Shown here piece after piece: positions 38,266 through 47,056 of a stretch of DNA of 64,000 nt. The notes beneath the pieces were generated by a model that worked only from the letters and a program-made list of their open reading frames with translations, did no database searches and was not told where the DNA came from. Source of the DNA: Limoniibacter endophyticus. Its GTDB lineage: Bacteria; Pseudomonadota; Alphaproteobacteria; Rhizobiales; Rhizobiaceae. Position 1 is the first letter of the stretch; each line of letters starts with the position of its first letter. The translations under genes were made by a program, and so were the position numbers. Location: contig NZ_BMZO01000003.1 in the NCBI RefSeq assembly GCF_014652835.1, positions 310,001 to 374,000 on the forward strand, read 5' to 3'.

Positions 38266-40041
38266 ATGTGCGGTATTTGCGGAGAAATCAGGTTCGATGG
38301 CAGTCAGCCGTCGGTAGACGCAATCTCGAAGATGACGGAGGCAATGGAGCGGCGCGGGCCGGACGCTTCCGGGATGGTAATGTCAGGCACGGCCGGTTTC
38401 GGCCACCGACGACTGAGAATTATCGATCTTTCCGTAAAATCGGCACAGCCCATGGTGGATTCAGCGCTGGGACTGACCATCGCCTTTAACGGCTGCATCT
38501 ATAATTATCCGGAGCTGCGTGCCGAACTGGAAGAAAAAGGCTATACCTTTTTTTCCCATGGCGACACCGAAGTAATCCTGAAAGCCTGGCACGCGTGGGG
38601 CAAGGAAGCACCGGAGCGCTTCCACGGCATGTTCGCCTTTGTCATCTACGAGCGTGACACGGGGCGCACGATCATGGTGCGTGACCGATTTGGCATCAAA
38701 CCGCTTTATCACACGCAGGAGAACGGGCGCATTCGGTTTGCTTCCGCGCTGCCGGCCCTGCTTGCCGCTGGTGGCATCGACACGTCGATCGACAAGGCGG
38801 CCCTGCATAATTACATGAGTTTTCATGCCGTTGTGCCGCCCCCGCGCACGATTCTCAATGGCGTGAAGAAATTACCGCCTGCAACGATCCGCATCTATCA
38901 GCCGGATGGCAGCTTTACTCAGGAAATCTTCTGGAATCCGCCGCATGAGCGCGATGCGTCAGAAGCCAATCTGTCGCGCGAGGAGTGGGGCGAGCGGGTG
39001 CTCGATGCGCTGCGTCTTGCCGTCAAGCGCCGAATGGTGGCCGATGTGCCGGTTGGCGTTCTGCTCTCGGGTGGCGTCGATTCCAGTCTCATTGTCGGCT
39101 TGCTCGCCGAACAGGGCCAGAAGGGCCTGATGAGCTTTTCGGTAGGTTTCGAAGAGGCCAATGGCGAGAAGGGCGACGAGTTTGTTTATTCCGATCTGAT
39201 CGCCGAACGTTTCGGCACGCGTCATCACAAGATTTTTGTGCCGGGCGCGGAGTTGATGGACGCCCTTCCAGGTACCTTTGCTGCGATGTCGGAACCGATG
39301 GTCTCCTACGACAATGTCGGCTTCTATCTTCTCAGCAAGGAAGTATCCAAGCATATCAAAGTCGTGCAGTCGGGGCAGGGCGCTGACGAGATATTTGCAG
39401 GCTACCACTGGTACCCGCCGCTGGCCGACAGCAACGACGTCGTATCCGACTACGCACAGGTGTTCTTCGACCGCGACCATGCTAGGATGAAGACGCATCT
39501 CAATGCTGAGTGGGTAGACGAGAATAATCCCAGCCTGGCGCTGGTACGCGAGCATCTGCTTTCGCCTGGTGCCGACACGCCGATCGATCGCGCTCTACGC
39601 CTCGACAGTCGCGTCATGCTGGTAGACGACCCGGTCAAGCGGGTTGATAATATGACGATGGCCTGGGGGCTGGAAGCCCGGGTTCCCTTCCTGGATCATG
39701 AGTTGGTGGAGCTCGCTGCCCGCATTCCGCATGAAGAAAAGATCCGCGATAATGGCAAGGGCATTCTGAAGGACGTGGCGCGCAAAATCATTCCTTCGGA
39801 AGTGATCGACCGCAAGAAGGGCTACTTCCCCGTTCCTCAGCTCAAATATGTCGATGGCCCCTATCTCGAAATGGTGCGCGATGCCCTGACTTCGAAGGCG
39901 GCGCGCGAGCGAAATCTGTTCCGGCAGGATTATCTCGACCGATTGTTTGCGAAGCCTTCGGAACACATTACGCCGCTTCAGGGCTCGGAACTTTGGCAGG
40001 TCGGACTTTTGGAACTCTGGATGCAGACACATGGAATCTGA
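38266..40041 (+). CDS. asnO: N-acetylglutaminylglutamine amidotransferase (asparagine-synthetase-like)
   Basis: 591 residues. The N-terminal nucleophile Cys2 is exposed (MCGICGEIRFDG), giving the class II glutaminase. The synthetase half has the pyrophosphatase loop LLSGGVDSSLIVGLL near residue 270. Its position directly before a GNAT/ATP-grasp gene and an M42 peptidase identifies the osmoprotectant NAGGN (N-acetylglutaminylglutamine amide) set. In that set AsnO makes the terminal amide of the dipeptide from glutamine nitrogen. GGAGG precedes the ATG. Expression is expected to rise under high osmolarity, but no specific promoter element was recognised. Confidence 0.9.
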   Translation: MCGICGEIRFDGSQPSVDAISKMTEAMERRGPDASGMVMSGTAGFGHRRLRIIDLSVKSAQPMVDSALGLTIAFNGCIYNYPELRAELEEKGYTFFSHGDTEVILKAWHAWGKEAPERFHGMFAFVIYERDTGRTIMVRDRFGIKPLYHTQENGRIRFASALPALLAAGGIDTSIDKAALHNYMSFHAVVPPPRTILNGVKKLPPATIRIYQPDGSFTQEIFWNPPHERDASEANLSREEWGERVLDALRLAVKRRMVADVPVGVLLSGGVDSSLIVGLLAEQGQKGLMSFSVGFEEANGEKGDEFVYSDLIAERFGTRHHKIFVPGAELMDALPGTFAAMSEPMVSYDNVGFYLLSKEVSKHIKVVQSGQGADEIFAGYHWYPPLADSNDVVSDYAQVFFDRDHARMKTHLNAEWVDENNPSLALVREHLLSPGADTPIDRALRLDSRVMLVDDPVKRVDNMTMAWGLEARVPFLDHELVELAARIPHEEKIRDNGKGILKDVARKIIPSEVIDRKKGYFPVPQLKYVDGPYLEMVRDALTSKAARERNLFRQDYLDRLFAKPSEHITPLQGSELWQVGLLELWMQTHGI

Positions 40042-41863
40042 TGCCGTGAAAAAGCCTCGCACCACCGAAGCACGACATGCCTCCCAGCGCGACAAGGCGC
40101 TGGGCCACCGTTTGCAGCGTATGCGCACCCAGTCGATGAAGCCTGTAATCGCCCAAAGCCGCGATGGCGAGGAGGCGATGAAGAAGAACGTCGTGCTCGA
40201 TTGCGGTTGGGGCAGGTTGCTCTTCGACCAGACTTTTGAAGACAAGACGGAATTGATCAATGCGCTGCGCGAGGAGCAGCGCGGCCAGCGCGATATCATC
40301 TTCTATGTACGCGATCCGCACGTCATTCTGGCAGTTGCCCCGCAGGAGGTGTTTCTCGATCCCTCGCATACTTTTCGGCTCGACTTCCCGACCTATCGCG
40401 CCAGCCGCCGTAAGCGGCCCCGCGGTTTTTTCATCCGTCGCCTGACCTCGGAAGAGGATGCACGCGCCGTCAACAACATCTATGCCGCGCGGGGCATGGT
40501 TACGCTCGACCCGAATTTTTTCCATGACAATCGCAACAACCGCTCCATGACCTACTTCGTCGCGGAAGAAGAAGGGACGGGCGATATTATCGGCACGGTT
40601 ACGGGTATCGACCATGCGCGCCTGTTCAACGATCCGGAGAAAGGTTCCTCGCTCTGGTGCCTGGCTGTCGATCCGCGAGCGCGCCATCCGGGTATTGGTG
40701 AAATGCTGGTGCGCAGGCTGGCGGAGCATTTTTCCGCACGCGGTGCGGCCTATCTCGATCTTTCGGTGCTGCATGACAATGAAATGGCGGTGAAACTTTA
40801 TGAAAAGCTGGGTTTTCACCGGGTTCCGGTATTTGCCGTCAAGCGCAAGAACCCGATCAACGAGAAATTGTTCGCCGCCCCGATCGACGACTACAGTGCG
40901 CTTAATCCCTATGCGCGTCTTATCGTAGATGAAGCGAGGCGCCGCGGCATCCATACTGAAATAACGGACGCTGCGGGCGGATTCTTCAAGCTCTCCTACG
41001 GTGGGCGCGAAATCCGCTGCCGCGAAAGCCTGTCGGAGTTGACTTCTGCCGTCGCCATGTCGATCTGCGATGACAAGGCCGTGACACGCCGCGTGGTTGA
41101 AAAGGCAGGCTTGCGCGTGCCGGAGCAAATCGAGGCGACGAAGGACCGCGAAGCGCTCGCGGCTTTCCTCAAGGAGCACGGTTCTGTTGTCGTCAAGCCA
41201 GCGCGTGGCGAGCAGGGCAGGGGCATTGCCGTGGGCATCACGACAATGGATGCACTGGACGAGGCGATCGTCATTGCCCGCGAAGTCTGCGACCGCGTCA
41301 TCATCGAGTCCTGCTTTGAAGGTGAGGATTTGCGCCTAGTCGTCATCGACTACAAACTGGTGGCCGCAGCGTTGCGGAAACCACCCCATGTCATCGGCGA
41401 CGGACAGATGACAGTGCGTCAGTTGATTGAGCAATTGTCGCGTCGCAGACAGGCGGCGACCGACGGCGAAAGCCGAATTCCAATGGATTCGGAAACTGTG
41501 CGCTGCGTCGACCAGGCAGGCTTCTCGATGGATAGCGTTCTTGACGAAGGTTGTGAGCTTGTCGTGCGCAAGACGGCTAATCTCCATACAGGTGGTTCTA
41601 TCCACGACGTCACAGATCGCGTGCATCCTGCTTTGGTGGATGCCGCGCGCAAGGCTGCCCGCGCCATTGGTATTCCGGTGGTCGGTATCGACTTGATGAT
41701 CGAGAAACCGACCGGCTCGAATTATGTATTTATCGAAGCCAATGAACGCCCCGGTCTCGCCAATCACGAGCCGCAACCAACAGCCGAGCGTTTCGTGGAT
41801 TTGCTTTTCCCGCAATCTCGTGTTCCGGATATGAAAACGGAAAGTGAGAGCCAGAGCGCATGA
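40031..41863 (+). CDS. ngg: N-acetylglutaminylglutamine synthetase (GNAT + ATP-grasp)
   Basis: 610 residues from the ATG at 40031, which overlaps the end of the amidotransferase gene by 11 bases. A GNAT acetyltransferase domain lies at about residues 110-280 (LWCLAVDPRARHPGIGEMLV is the acetyl-CoA loop). An ATP-grasp ligase domain occupies about 330-600 (VVVKPARGEQGRGIAV, then VVGIDLMIEKP). The protein therefore both N-acetylates and joins two glutamines, which is the Ngg role in NAGGN synthesis. A longer opening beginning at 39947 lies wholly inside the upstream gene and is rejected. Confidence 0.9.
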   Translation: MESDAVKKPRTTEARHASQRDKALGHRLQRMRTQSMKPVIAQSRDGEEAMKKNVVLDCGWGRLLFDQTFEDKTELINALREEQRGQRDIIFYVRDPHVILAVAPQEVFLDPSHTFRLDFPTYRASRRKRPRGFFIRRLTSEEDARAVNNIYAARGMVTLDPNFFHDNRNNRSMTYFVAEEEGTGDIIGTVTGIDHARLFNDPEKGSSLWCLAVDPRARHPGIGEMLVRRLAEHFSARGAAYLDLSVLHDNEMAVKLYEKLGFHRVPVFAVKRKNPINEKLFAAPIDDYSALNPYARLIVDEARRRGIHTEITDAAGGFFKLSYGGREIRCRESLSELTSAVAMSICDDKAVTRRVVEKAGLRVPEQIEATKDREALAAFLKEHGSVVVKPARGEQGRGIAVGITTMDALDEAIVIAREVCDRVIIESCFEGEDLRLVVIDYKLVAAALRKPPHVIGDGQMTVRQLIEQLSRRRQAATDGESRIPMDSETVRCVDQAGFSMDSVLDEGCELVVRKTANLHTGGSIHDVTDRVHPALVDAARKAARAIGIPVVGIDLMIEKPTGSNYVFIEANERPGLANHEPQPTAERFVDLLFPQSRVPDMKTESESQSA

Positions 41864-42990
41864 CATTGCCTGATATTGACGAGGCCTATCTGCTTGGACA
41901 ATTGCGTATGCTTTTGTCCATCGACAGCCCGACAGGCTATACCGATAGCGTCGTGCGTCATGTCAGCCGAGAACTGGAGCGGCTCGGCCTGACTGTCGAG
42001 CTGACGCGCCGCGGGGCGATCAGAGCGATTCACAAGGGTGGCGTCAGCGAAGGCGCACGTGCCGTTGTCGCTCACGTTGATACGCTGGGCGCGCAAGTCA
42101 AGTCCATCAAGGAGAACGGGCGGCTGGAACTGGTGCCGATTGGCAACTGGTCTTCACGCTTCGCCGAAGGCGCGCGAGCCACGATCTATGCAGAGATCGG
42201 CAATTTTCGCGGAACGATCCTGCCGCTGAAGGCCTCTGGGCACACTTTCAATGACGAGGTGGACACGCTCCCTGTTTCGTGGCGCACTGTGGAACTGCGC
42301 ATTGACCAGATCACCAGTTCGAAACTTGAAACGCAGGCGCTTGGAATAGAGATTGGCGATATCGTTGCCATTGATCCGCAGCCGGAATTCCTCGACAGCG
42401 GTTTTATCGTCTCGCGACATCTGGACGACAAGGCAGGTGTCGCCGCCATGCTGGCCGCAATAGAGGCGATGGAGCGCCATGGTTGCGGCACCGAAGTCGA
42501 CCTACACTGGCTCTTCACTGTTGCGGAGGAAGTGGGCGTAGGCGCGTCCTCCATCGTAGCGCCGGAAGTTGCCGCGTTGATTTCGGTGGATAATGGCACG
42601 ACGGCACCTGGGCAGAACTCGTCGGAGTTCGGTGTTACCGTCGCAATGGCCGATCAGACAGGTCCTTTCGATTATCATCTGACGAAGAAGCTCACTTCGC
42701 TCTGTCGCGATCATGGCATTGCTTATCAGAAGGATGTGTTCCGGTATTACCGGTCCGACAGTGCCGCTGCCATCGTTGCGGGACATGACATAAGAACCGC
42801 GCTGATTACCTTCGGCGTCGATGCCTCGCATGGCTATGAGCGTATTCATCGTGATGCGCTGGTTTCGGTGGCGCAACTCATTATCGCCTATGCCACCAGT
42901 CCGATCGAGATCAAACGCGACGCGCAGGAAATGGCGGGACGTGAAGATTTCACTCATCAGCCAGTCGTTCCTCAAGGGTCGAGCCGCTAG
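41860..42990 (+). CDS. M42 family metallopeptidase of the NAGGN osmoprotectant system
   Basis: 376 residues. HVDTLGAQVKSI contains the first zinc histidine, HLDDKAGVAAML the bridging aspartate, and TVAEEVGVGASS the catalytic and zinc-binding glutamates, so the dinuclear site is complete. This gene forms the third member of a conserved trio with the amidotransferase and the GNAT/ATP-grasp protein; its start overlaps the stop of the latter (ATGA). M42 peptidases remove N-terminal residues. A likely role is breakdown of the dipeptide when osmotic stress ends, or maturation of a precursor; neither is proven. Confidence 0.88.
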   Translation: MTLPDIDEAYLLGQLRMLLSIDSPTGYTDSVVRHVSRELERLGLTVELTRRGAIRAIHKGGVSEGARAVVAHVDTLGAQVKSIKENGRLELVPIGNWSSRFAEGARATIYAEIGNFRGTILPLKASGHTFNDEVDTLPVSWRTVELRIDQITSSKLETQALGIEIGDIVAIDPQPEFLDSGFIVSRHLDDKAGVAAMLAAIEAMERHGCGTEVDLHWLFTVAEEVGVGASSIVAPEVAALISVDNGTTAPGQNSSEFGVTVAMADQTGPFDYHLTKKLTSLCRDHGIAYQKDVFRYYRSDSAAAIVAGHDIRTALITFGVDASHGYERIHRDALVSVAQLIIAYATSPIEIKRDAQEMAGREDFTHQPVVPQGSSR

Positions 42991-43064
42991 CTCCGAGAAA
43001 GACGCTATCCCGTCTACCCGGGTCCGGACCGGCAGGAGTCTCGATGATAAGTAGCTGAAATTTT

Positions 43065-43087
43065 AACTTGACGGTTGAAATCAAGTT
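43065..43087. promoter_or_regulatory. IRO-type box (probable RirA site) upstream of exbB
   Basis: Perfect 7-bp arms AACTTGA and TCAAGTT flank a 9-base spacer, so the core is TGA-N9-TCA, the iron-responsive operator of Rhizobiales that RirA recognises. It ends 52 bases before the exbB start. It suggests that the exbB-exbD-tonB operon is switched on when iron is scarce. Confidence 0.65.
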
Positions 43088-43139
43088 CAAAAAGCGCTTA
43101 AGACCTCCTCAGCGAAAACTTGACTTGGAAGGATTGGAT

Positions 43140-44180
43140 ATGTCCGGCAACAAGGCAGATATACGTCTGAGGCTGCAGAGGGCGCTTCTCCATTCCATTC
43201 CTGCACTGGTTCTGGCAGGTTTCGTGAGTACTGCGGCTTTTGCACAAGATGCACAGTCGCAGACGCAGAACCAGGCGCCTGCGCTCGCCGAGCCTACACA
43301 AACGCAATCGGCCACTCCGCCAGCAGCCCAACCAGTTGAACCTGAAACTCAGCCTGCAGCGCCGCAGCAGACGCCCGCGCCAGCTGTTTCCGAGGCGGCC
43401 CCTGTTCAAAATGAATCCGCGCAAGGCCCTGTCGATGTCGCGCAACCGGGCGAAGTTCCTGCGGAAACGCTGCCGCATGATCTTTCGCCCTGGGGCATGT
43501 TCATGGCTGCCGATTGGGTGGTCAAGGGGGTCATGATCGGTCTGATCATTGCTTCGTTGCTTACCTGGACTATCTGGCTTGCCAAGAGCCTTGAGATTGC
43601 CGCCGCGAAGATCCGCATCGGCAAGGTACTCCGCGTCGTCGAAGATGCGCGCAGCCTCCAGGATGCCACGGAAACGCTGGCCGGATCGCGTGGTACGGGC
43701 GCAATCATGATAAAGGCGACCAACGAGGAAGTGGATCTGTCACGCGGCGCTTTATCGAAAGCTGGCGCCGAGGGCTTGAAGGAGCGCGTAACCTCGCGCC
43801 TTTCGCGCATCGAAGCCTTTTCCGGTCGCAAGATGACGAAAGGCACCGGTATTCTGGCCACCATAGGCTCCGTTGCACCGTTCGTGGGGCTTTTTGGTAC
43901 CGTCTGGGGCATCATGAATTCCTTCATCAGCATCTCTGAAGCGCAGACGACCAATCTCGCTGTTGTTGCGCCAGGTATCGCCGAAGCCCTTCTTGCAACC
44001 GCCATCGGACTTGTCGCGGCCATCCCCGCCGTCGTGTTCTATAATGTTTTCGCCCGCTCGATTGCCGGCTATCGTCACACGATGGGTGATGTATCGGCTG
44101 CAATTGAGCGCCTGGTCAGTCGCGACCTGGACTATGGCGCCTACACGCATAGTCAGCGCGTTTCGGTAGCTGCGGAGTAA
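43140..44180 (+). CDS. exbB: TonB-system energiser ExbB
   Basis: 346 residues from the ATG at 43140, after GGAAGGATT. A signal-like hydrophobic segment ends in AAFAQD. A long Ala/Gln/Pro-rich linker of ~90 residues follows, then three membrane spans, with the MotA/TolQ/ExbB core around GLFGTVWGIMNSF and LLATAIGLVAAIPAVVFYN. ExbB with ExbD harnesses the proton gradient to power TonB-dependent uptake across the outer membrane. The extended N terminus is usual for rhizobial ExbB. First of three genes, with exbD five bases away. Confidence 0.95.
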   Translation: MSGNKADIRLRLQRALLHSIPALVLAGFVSTAAFAQDAQSQTQNQAPALAEPTQTQSATPPAAQPVEPETQPAAPQQTPAPAVSEAAPVQNESAQGPVDVAQPGEVPAETLPHDLSPWGMFMAADWVVKGVMIGLIIASLLTWTIWLAKSLEIAAAKIRIGKVLRVVEDARSLQDATETLAGSRGTGAIMIKATNEEVDLSRGALSKAGAEGLKERVTSRLSRIEAFSGRKMTKGTGILATIGSVAPFVGLFGTVWGIMNSFISISEAQTTNLAVVAPGIAEALLATAIGLVAAIPAVVFYNVFARSIAGYRHTMGDVSAAIERLVSRDLDYGAYTHSQRVSVAAE

Positions 44181-44185
44181 GCGTC

Positions 44186-44656
44186 ATGGCGGGAAGCCTG
44201 AAACATAGCAGCGACAATGACGACATGGTGGAAAGCCACGAGATCAACGTGACGCCGTTCATCGACGTCATGCTCGTTCTCCTTATTATCTTCATGGTGG
44301 CCGCACCGCTGGCTACTGTCGATATCAATGTCGATCTGCCTGCCTCGACCGCAACGCCGGCGCAGCGTCCGCCTGAACCCCTGTATCTCACGGTGAAGCC
44401 GGATCTGACGCTTTCGGTCGGCAATGACGCCGTTGCCCGCGAAACCATTCAGGCACAGCTCGACGCCGCAACCGGTGGTGACCGCGAAGCGCGCATCTTC
44501 CTGCGCGCCGACAAGACGGTGGCCTATGGCGATCTCATGGAAGTTATGAATCTTCTTCGGACTGCTGGTTATCTCAAGATCGCGCTGGTCGGTCTCGAAG
44601 GTGGAGGCACGCCTGAGCCGGCGCAAGGTCCGACCCCACAGCCGACGCAGAATTGA
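44186..44656 (+). CDS. exbD: TonB-system proton channel subunit ExbD
   Basis: 156 residues. A short cytoplasmic tail leads into EINVTPFIDVMLVLLIIFMV, which contains the single membrane span with its essential aspartate. The periplasmic domain follows, and the tail is Pro/Gln-rich. It sits between exbB and tonB, nine bases before the latter's start, and should form the ExbB5D2-type motor. Confidence 0.95.
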   Translation: MAGSLKHSSDNDDMVESHEINVTPFIDVMLVLLIIFMVAAPLATVDINVDLPASTATPAQRPPEPLYLTVKPDLTLSVGNDAVARETIQAQLDAATGGDREARIFLRADKTVAYGDLMEVMNLLRTAGYLKIALVGLEGGGTPEPAQGPTPQPTQN

Positions 44657-44664
44657 GGGCAGGG

Positions 44665-45609
44665 ATGAGTGGCAATACGGATAGCAGCCATGCGCAATTG
44701 CGGCGAAGCCATCGCGTAAGAAACACTATCCTTTGGACAGTTGCTGCCGTCCTGGTCGTCGTCGCCCATGCGGGCGCTGCTTATTATGGTCTGCTGAACC
44801 GATCGCAGGAACCGCTCGACGCACCCCAGGCGGTCATTATCGATCTGGAACCAGTGGATGCCAGCGAAATCGATATCGCCCAGCAGGATACGGCTGACGA
44901 AGCCATGAGTGCGCCGGAAGAACCGCAGCCCGTCGAGGAACCGACGCCTGCACCGCCTGAAGAAGTTGTCGAACCGGAGTCCGAACCGGAACCTGAACAG
45001 GTCGAGCCGGAACCGCAGCCACAACCCGAGCCCGAAGAGGTGCAGGAGCCAGAACCTGAGCCGGAGCCGGTGGAGGAAGTAAATCAGGATCTTGCCATGT
45101 TGCGGGATGCCGAGGTCCCGTTACCGGTGGCGCGCCCCGAGCCGCCGCGTGAGCGCCCACGTCCGGTGGAACGCAGGCAGGCTGTGCGCGAGGAGGTAAA
45201 GCGTCAGGAAACACGCAAGCCGGTTGAGCATAAGCAAGAGCGTCCCCGCCAGGTTGACGAACGCCCGCGCACCGTTCGCCAGGCGGAGCAGGGGCAGAAC
45301 CAGAATGCGCGTCAGCAGCGCGCCTCACGCGCAAACCAAGTTTCGCCGCGCCGCTACTATGGCCGGCTTGTGTCTCATCTCAGGAAATTCAAGAAAAGTG
45401 CCGGTAATGCGCGGGGTGAGACGATGGTTCGTTTCAGTATCGACGCAAATGGTCGGGTGCTTTCAGCATCCGTCGGACGCTCATCCGGATCCCCAACACT
45501 TGATCAGGCGGCGCTGGCAACGGTCCGCAATGCCTCGCCGGTACCAGCGCCACCTGAAGGTGTTAGCCGCAGCTTCAACGTTCCCATCGATTTCCGCAGG
45601 GGAAGATAA
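44665..45609 (+). CDS. tonB: TonB energy-transducing protein
   Basis: 314 residues from the ATG at 44665 (GAGGGCAGGG before it); a TTG at 44653 is less likely. One N-terminal membrane span (TVAAVLVVVAHAGAAYYGLL) is followed by ~150 residues very rich in Pro and Glu and then in Arg and Gln, the usual stiff periplasmic arm. The C-terminal TonB domain is clear (GETMVRFSIDANGRVLSAS and LDQAALATVRNASPVP). It contacts outer-membrane receptors and opens them using ExbB/ExbD energy. No receptor gene is adjacent. Confidence 0.93.
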   Translation: MSGNTDSSHAQLRRSHRVRNTILWTVAAVLVVVAHAGAAYYGLLNRSQEPLDAPQAVIIDLEPVDASEIDIAQQDTADEAMSAPEEPQPVEEPTPAPPEEVVEPESEPEPEQVEPEPQPQPEPEEVQEPEPEPEPVEEVNQDLAMLRDAEVPLPVARPEPPRERPRPVERRQAVREEVKRQETRKPVEHKQERPRQVDERPRTVRQAEQGQNQNARQQRASRANQVSPRRYYGRLVSHLRKFKKSAGNARGETMVRFSIDANGRVLSASVGRSSGSPTLDQAALATVRNASPVPAPPEGVSRSFNVPIDFRRGR

Positions 45610-45695
45610 CAAATGGACGGGATGTCGCGGTCATCCCGTTGCTTTTTCTGTGTTAGGGAATACGCCTGTATCACTACGAGAAGCAGGTTGTATGT

Positions 45696-46487
45696 ATGGT
45701 TAGACCCGACGACGGAAGAGAAGAAAGTGCGCTTCGCCTGAAATTGCGCCAACTCTATCATGGCACGACGCCTGCCGCGCAGCGGTTCCAGCTCGCCATT
45801 CTCATCGTCGATATAGCGATTATCGCATTCTTTGTCGTGTCGCCCGTGTTGCGCGACATGAAGAGTTTCCTCTGGATCGATTATTCGGTGGCGGCGCTCC
45901 TCACGCTCGACATCGTCGCGCGCATCTATGTAGCTTCCGACCCGATGAAGCGCCTGCGGCAATTACCTTTCCTGGTAGATATCTTCATTCTGGTGACTCT
46001 GCTTTTCCCAGAATCCTTCGCGAACTGGGGATTCTTGCGTATTCTGCGCCTCTGGACGCTTTCCTACACTGGCATGTTATGGCGACCGCTCGAACGTAAC
46101 GGCTTGGCCGAGTGGAGGGACACGGCCCGCGCAGTGACGAACCTTGTTACCTTCCTGCTCGTCGTCTCCGGTTTCGTCTATACGAGCTTCTTTCGTAGCA
46201 ATCCGGGCTTTGAAGGCTATATCGACGCGCTTTACGTTACAGTAGCTACCGTAACTACGACCGGTTTCGGCGACATCGTTCTGCCCGGCATATGGGGCAA
46301 GACAATTGCCATCATTACCATGTTGGTCGGCATCTCGCTCTTCGTTCGATTGGCGCAGGCGTTGTTTCGTCCGACAAAGGTCTTCTTTCCTTGTCCGAGA
46401 TGCGCCCTGCAACGTCATGACCCGGACGCCGTACATTGCAAAGCTTGCGGTGAACTCCTGAAAATACCCGATTATGGCGACAGCTGA
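45696..46487 (+). CDS. Potassium-channel-like membrane protein with C-terminal zinc ribbon
   Basis: 263 residues with six predicted spans. Segments one to three lie at about 31-52, 58-80 and 91-104; the S4-like segment FLRILRLW (113-120) has only two arginines. S5 is at about 149-166. The selectivity filter region TVTTTGFGDI (186-194) is of the potassium type, although GFGD replaces the classic GYGD. S6 ends near 224. Unusually, a treble-clef or ribbon-like tail follows with Cys233, Cys236, Cys248 and Cys251. Sensing of metal or redox state by the tail is a guess. Convergent to the Lrp gene, whose stop is the next base. Confidence 0.8.
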   Translation: MVRPDDGREESALRLKLRQLYHGTTPAAQRFQLAILIVDIAIIAFFVVSPVLRDMKSFLWIDYSVAALLTLDIVARIYVASDPMKRLRQLPFLVDIFILVTLLFPESFANWGFLRILRLWTLSYTGMLWRPLERNGLAEWRDTARAVTNLVTFLLVVSGFVYTSFFRSNPGFEGYIDALYVTVATVTTTGFGDIVLPGIWGKTIAIITMLVGISLFVRLAQALFRPTKVFFPCPRCALQRHDPDAVHCKACGELLKIPDYGDS

Positions 46488-46949
46488 TCAGATCGGGATA
46501 GGTCGCTGTTCTTCAATGGCTTCCATCGCGAAATAGGACGTGACGGATTCGAGATCAACCTTCTCGATCAGCCGCTGATAAACCGTGTCATAATTGGCCA
46601 TGTCGCGCGCCACGACCTTCAGCATATAATCATACTCGCCGCCAATCCGATAGAAATCCACCACCTGTGGCAGACTGGAAACGAGGTTGCGGAATTGTTC
46701 GAGCCAGCTCTTCGAATGATGGCGCGTCTTGATCATCATGAAAACGACCAGGCCAAGCCCCAACCTTTCGCGGTCGAGCCGTACCGTGCGCCCCTTTACG
46801 AAACCCTTTTCTTCCAGGATGCGCAGACGCCGCCAGCATGCGTTCTGCGACAACCCGACCTGTTCTGCCAGATCACGTTGTGACAGCGACCCGTCCACCT
46901 GAAGAGCGCGCAAAATCCGCGCGTCAAACTGATCGATATTTTTGCTCAT
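46488..46949 (-). CDS. Lrp/AsnC family transcriptional regulator
   Basis: 153 residues from the ATG at 46949. The helix-turn-helix is DGSLSQRDLAEQVGLSQNAC at about 20-40, and the RAM (regulation of amino acid metabolism) domain follows with VVDFYRIGGEYDYMLKVVA. A longer opening would extend it by 27 residues into the divergent gene's leader and is not favoured. Such regulators form octamers that respond to amino acids. It is divergent from a PLP-dependent aminotransferase-fold enzyme, its likely target. Confidence 0.9.
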   Translation of the reverse strand: MSKNIDQFDARILRALQVDGSLSQRDLAEQVGLSQNACWRRLRILEEKGFVKGRTVRLDRERLGLGLVVFMMIKTRHHSKSWLEQFRNLVSSLPQVVDFYRIGGEYDYMLKVVARDMANYDTVYQRLIEKVDLESVTSYFAMEAIEEQRPIPI

Positions 46950-46951
46950 TA

Positions 46952-46969
46952 TTCGATCATATGATAGAA
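46952..46969. promoter_or_regulatory. Palindrome, probable Lrp-family operator
   Basis: TTCGATCATATGATAGAA is an 18-base palindrome with one mismatched pair around the perfect core ATCATATGAT. It lies two bases upstream of the regulator's ATG, in the 107-base gap to the divergent aminotransferase gene. Size and position fit autoregulation. Not experimentally shown. Confidence 0.55.
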
Positions 46970-47056
46970 AATTGATGCTTGTAAGGCAGAATATATCACA
47001 AAAATCATCGGATTGAAGTGTCAAGATCATCCCGGCACCTAACGCGGGGAATCACG

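Noticed and set aside
39947-40030. Upstream extension of the ngg gene
   Set aside because: It lies inside the amidotransferase coding sequence and would require an unlikely long overlap; the ATG at 40031 is a better start.
39968-41179. 403-codon minus-strand frame opposite ngg
   Set aside because: The plus-strand GNAT/ATP-grasp protein is clear; the antisense frame has no start signal.
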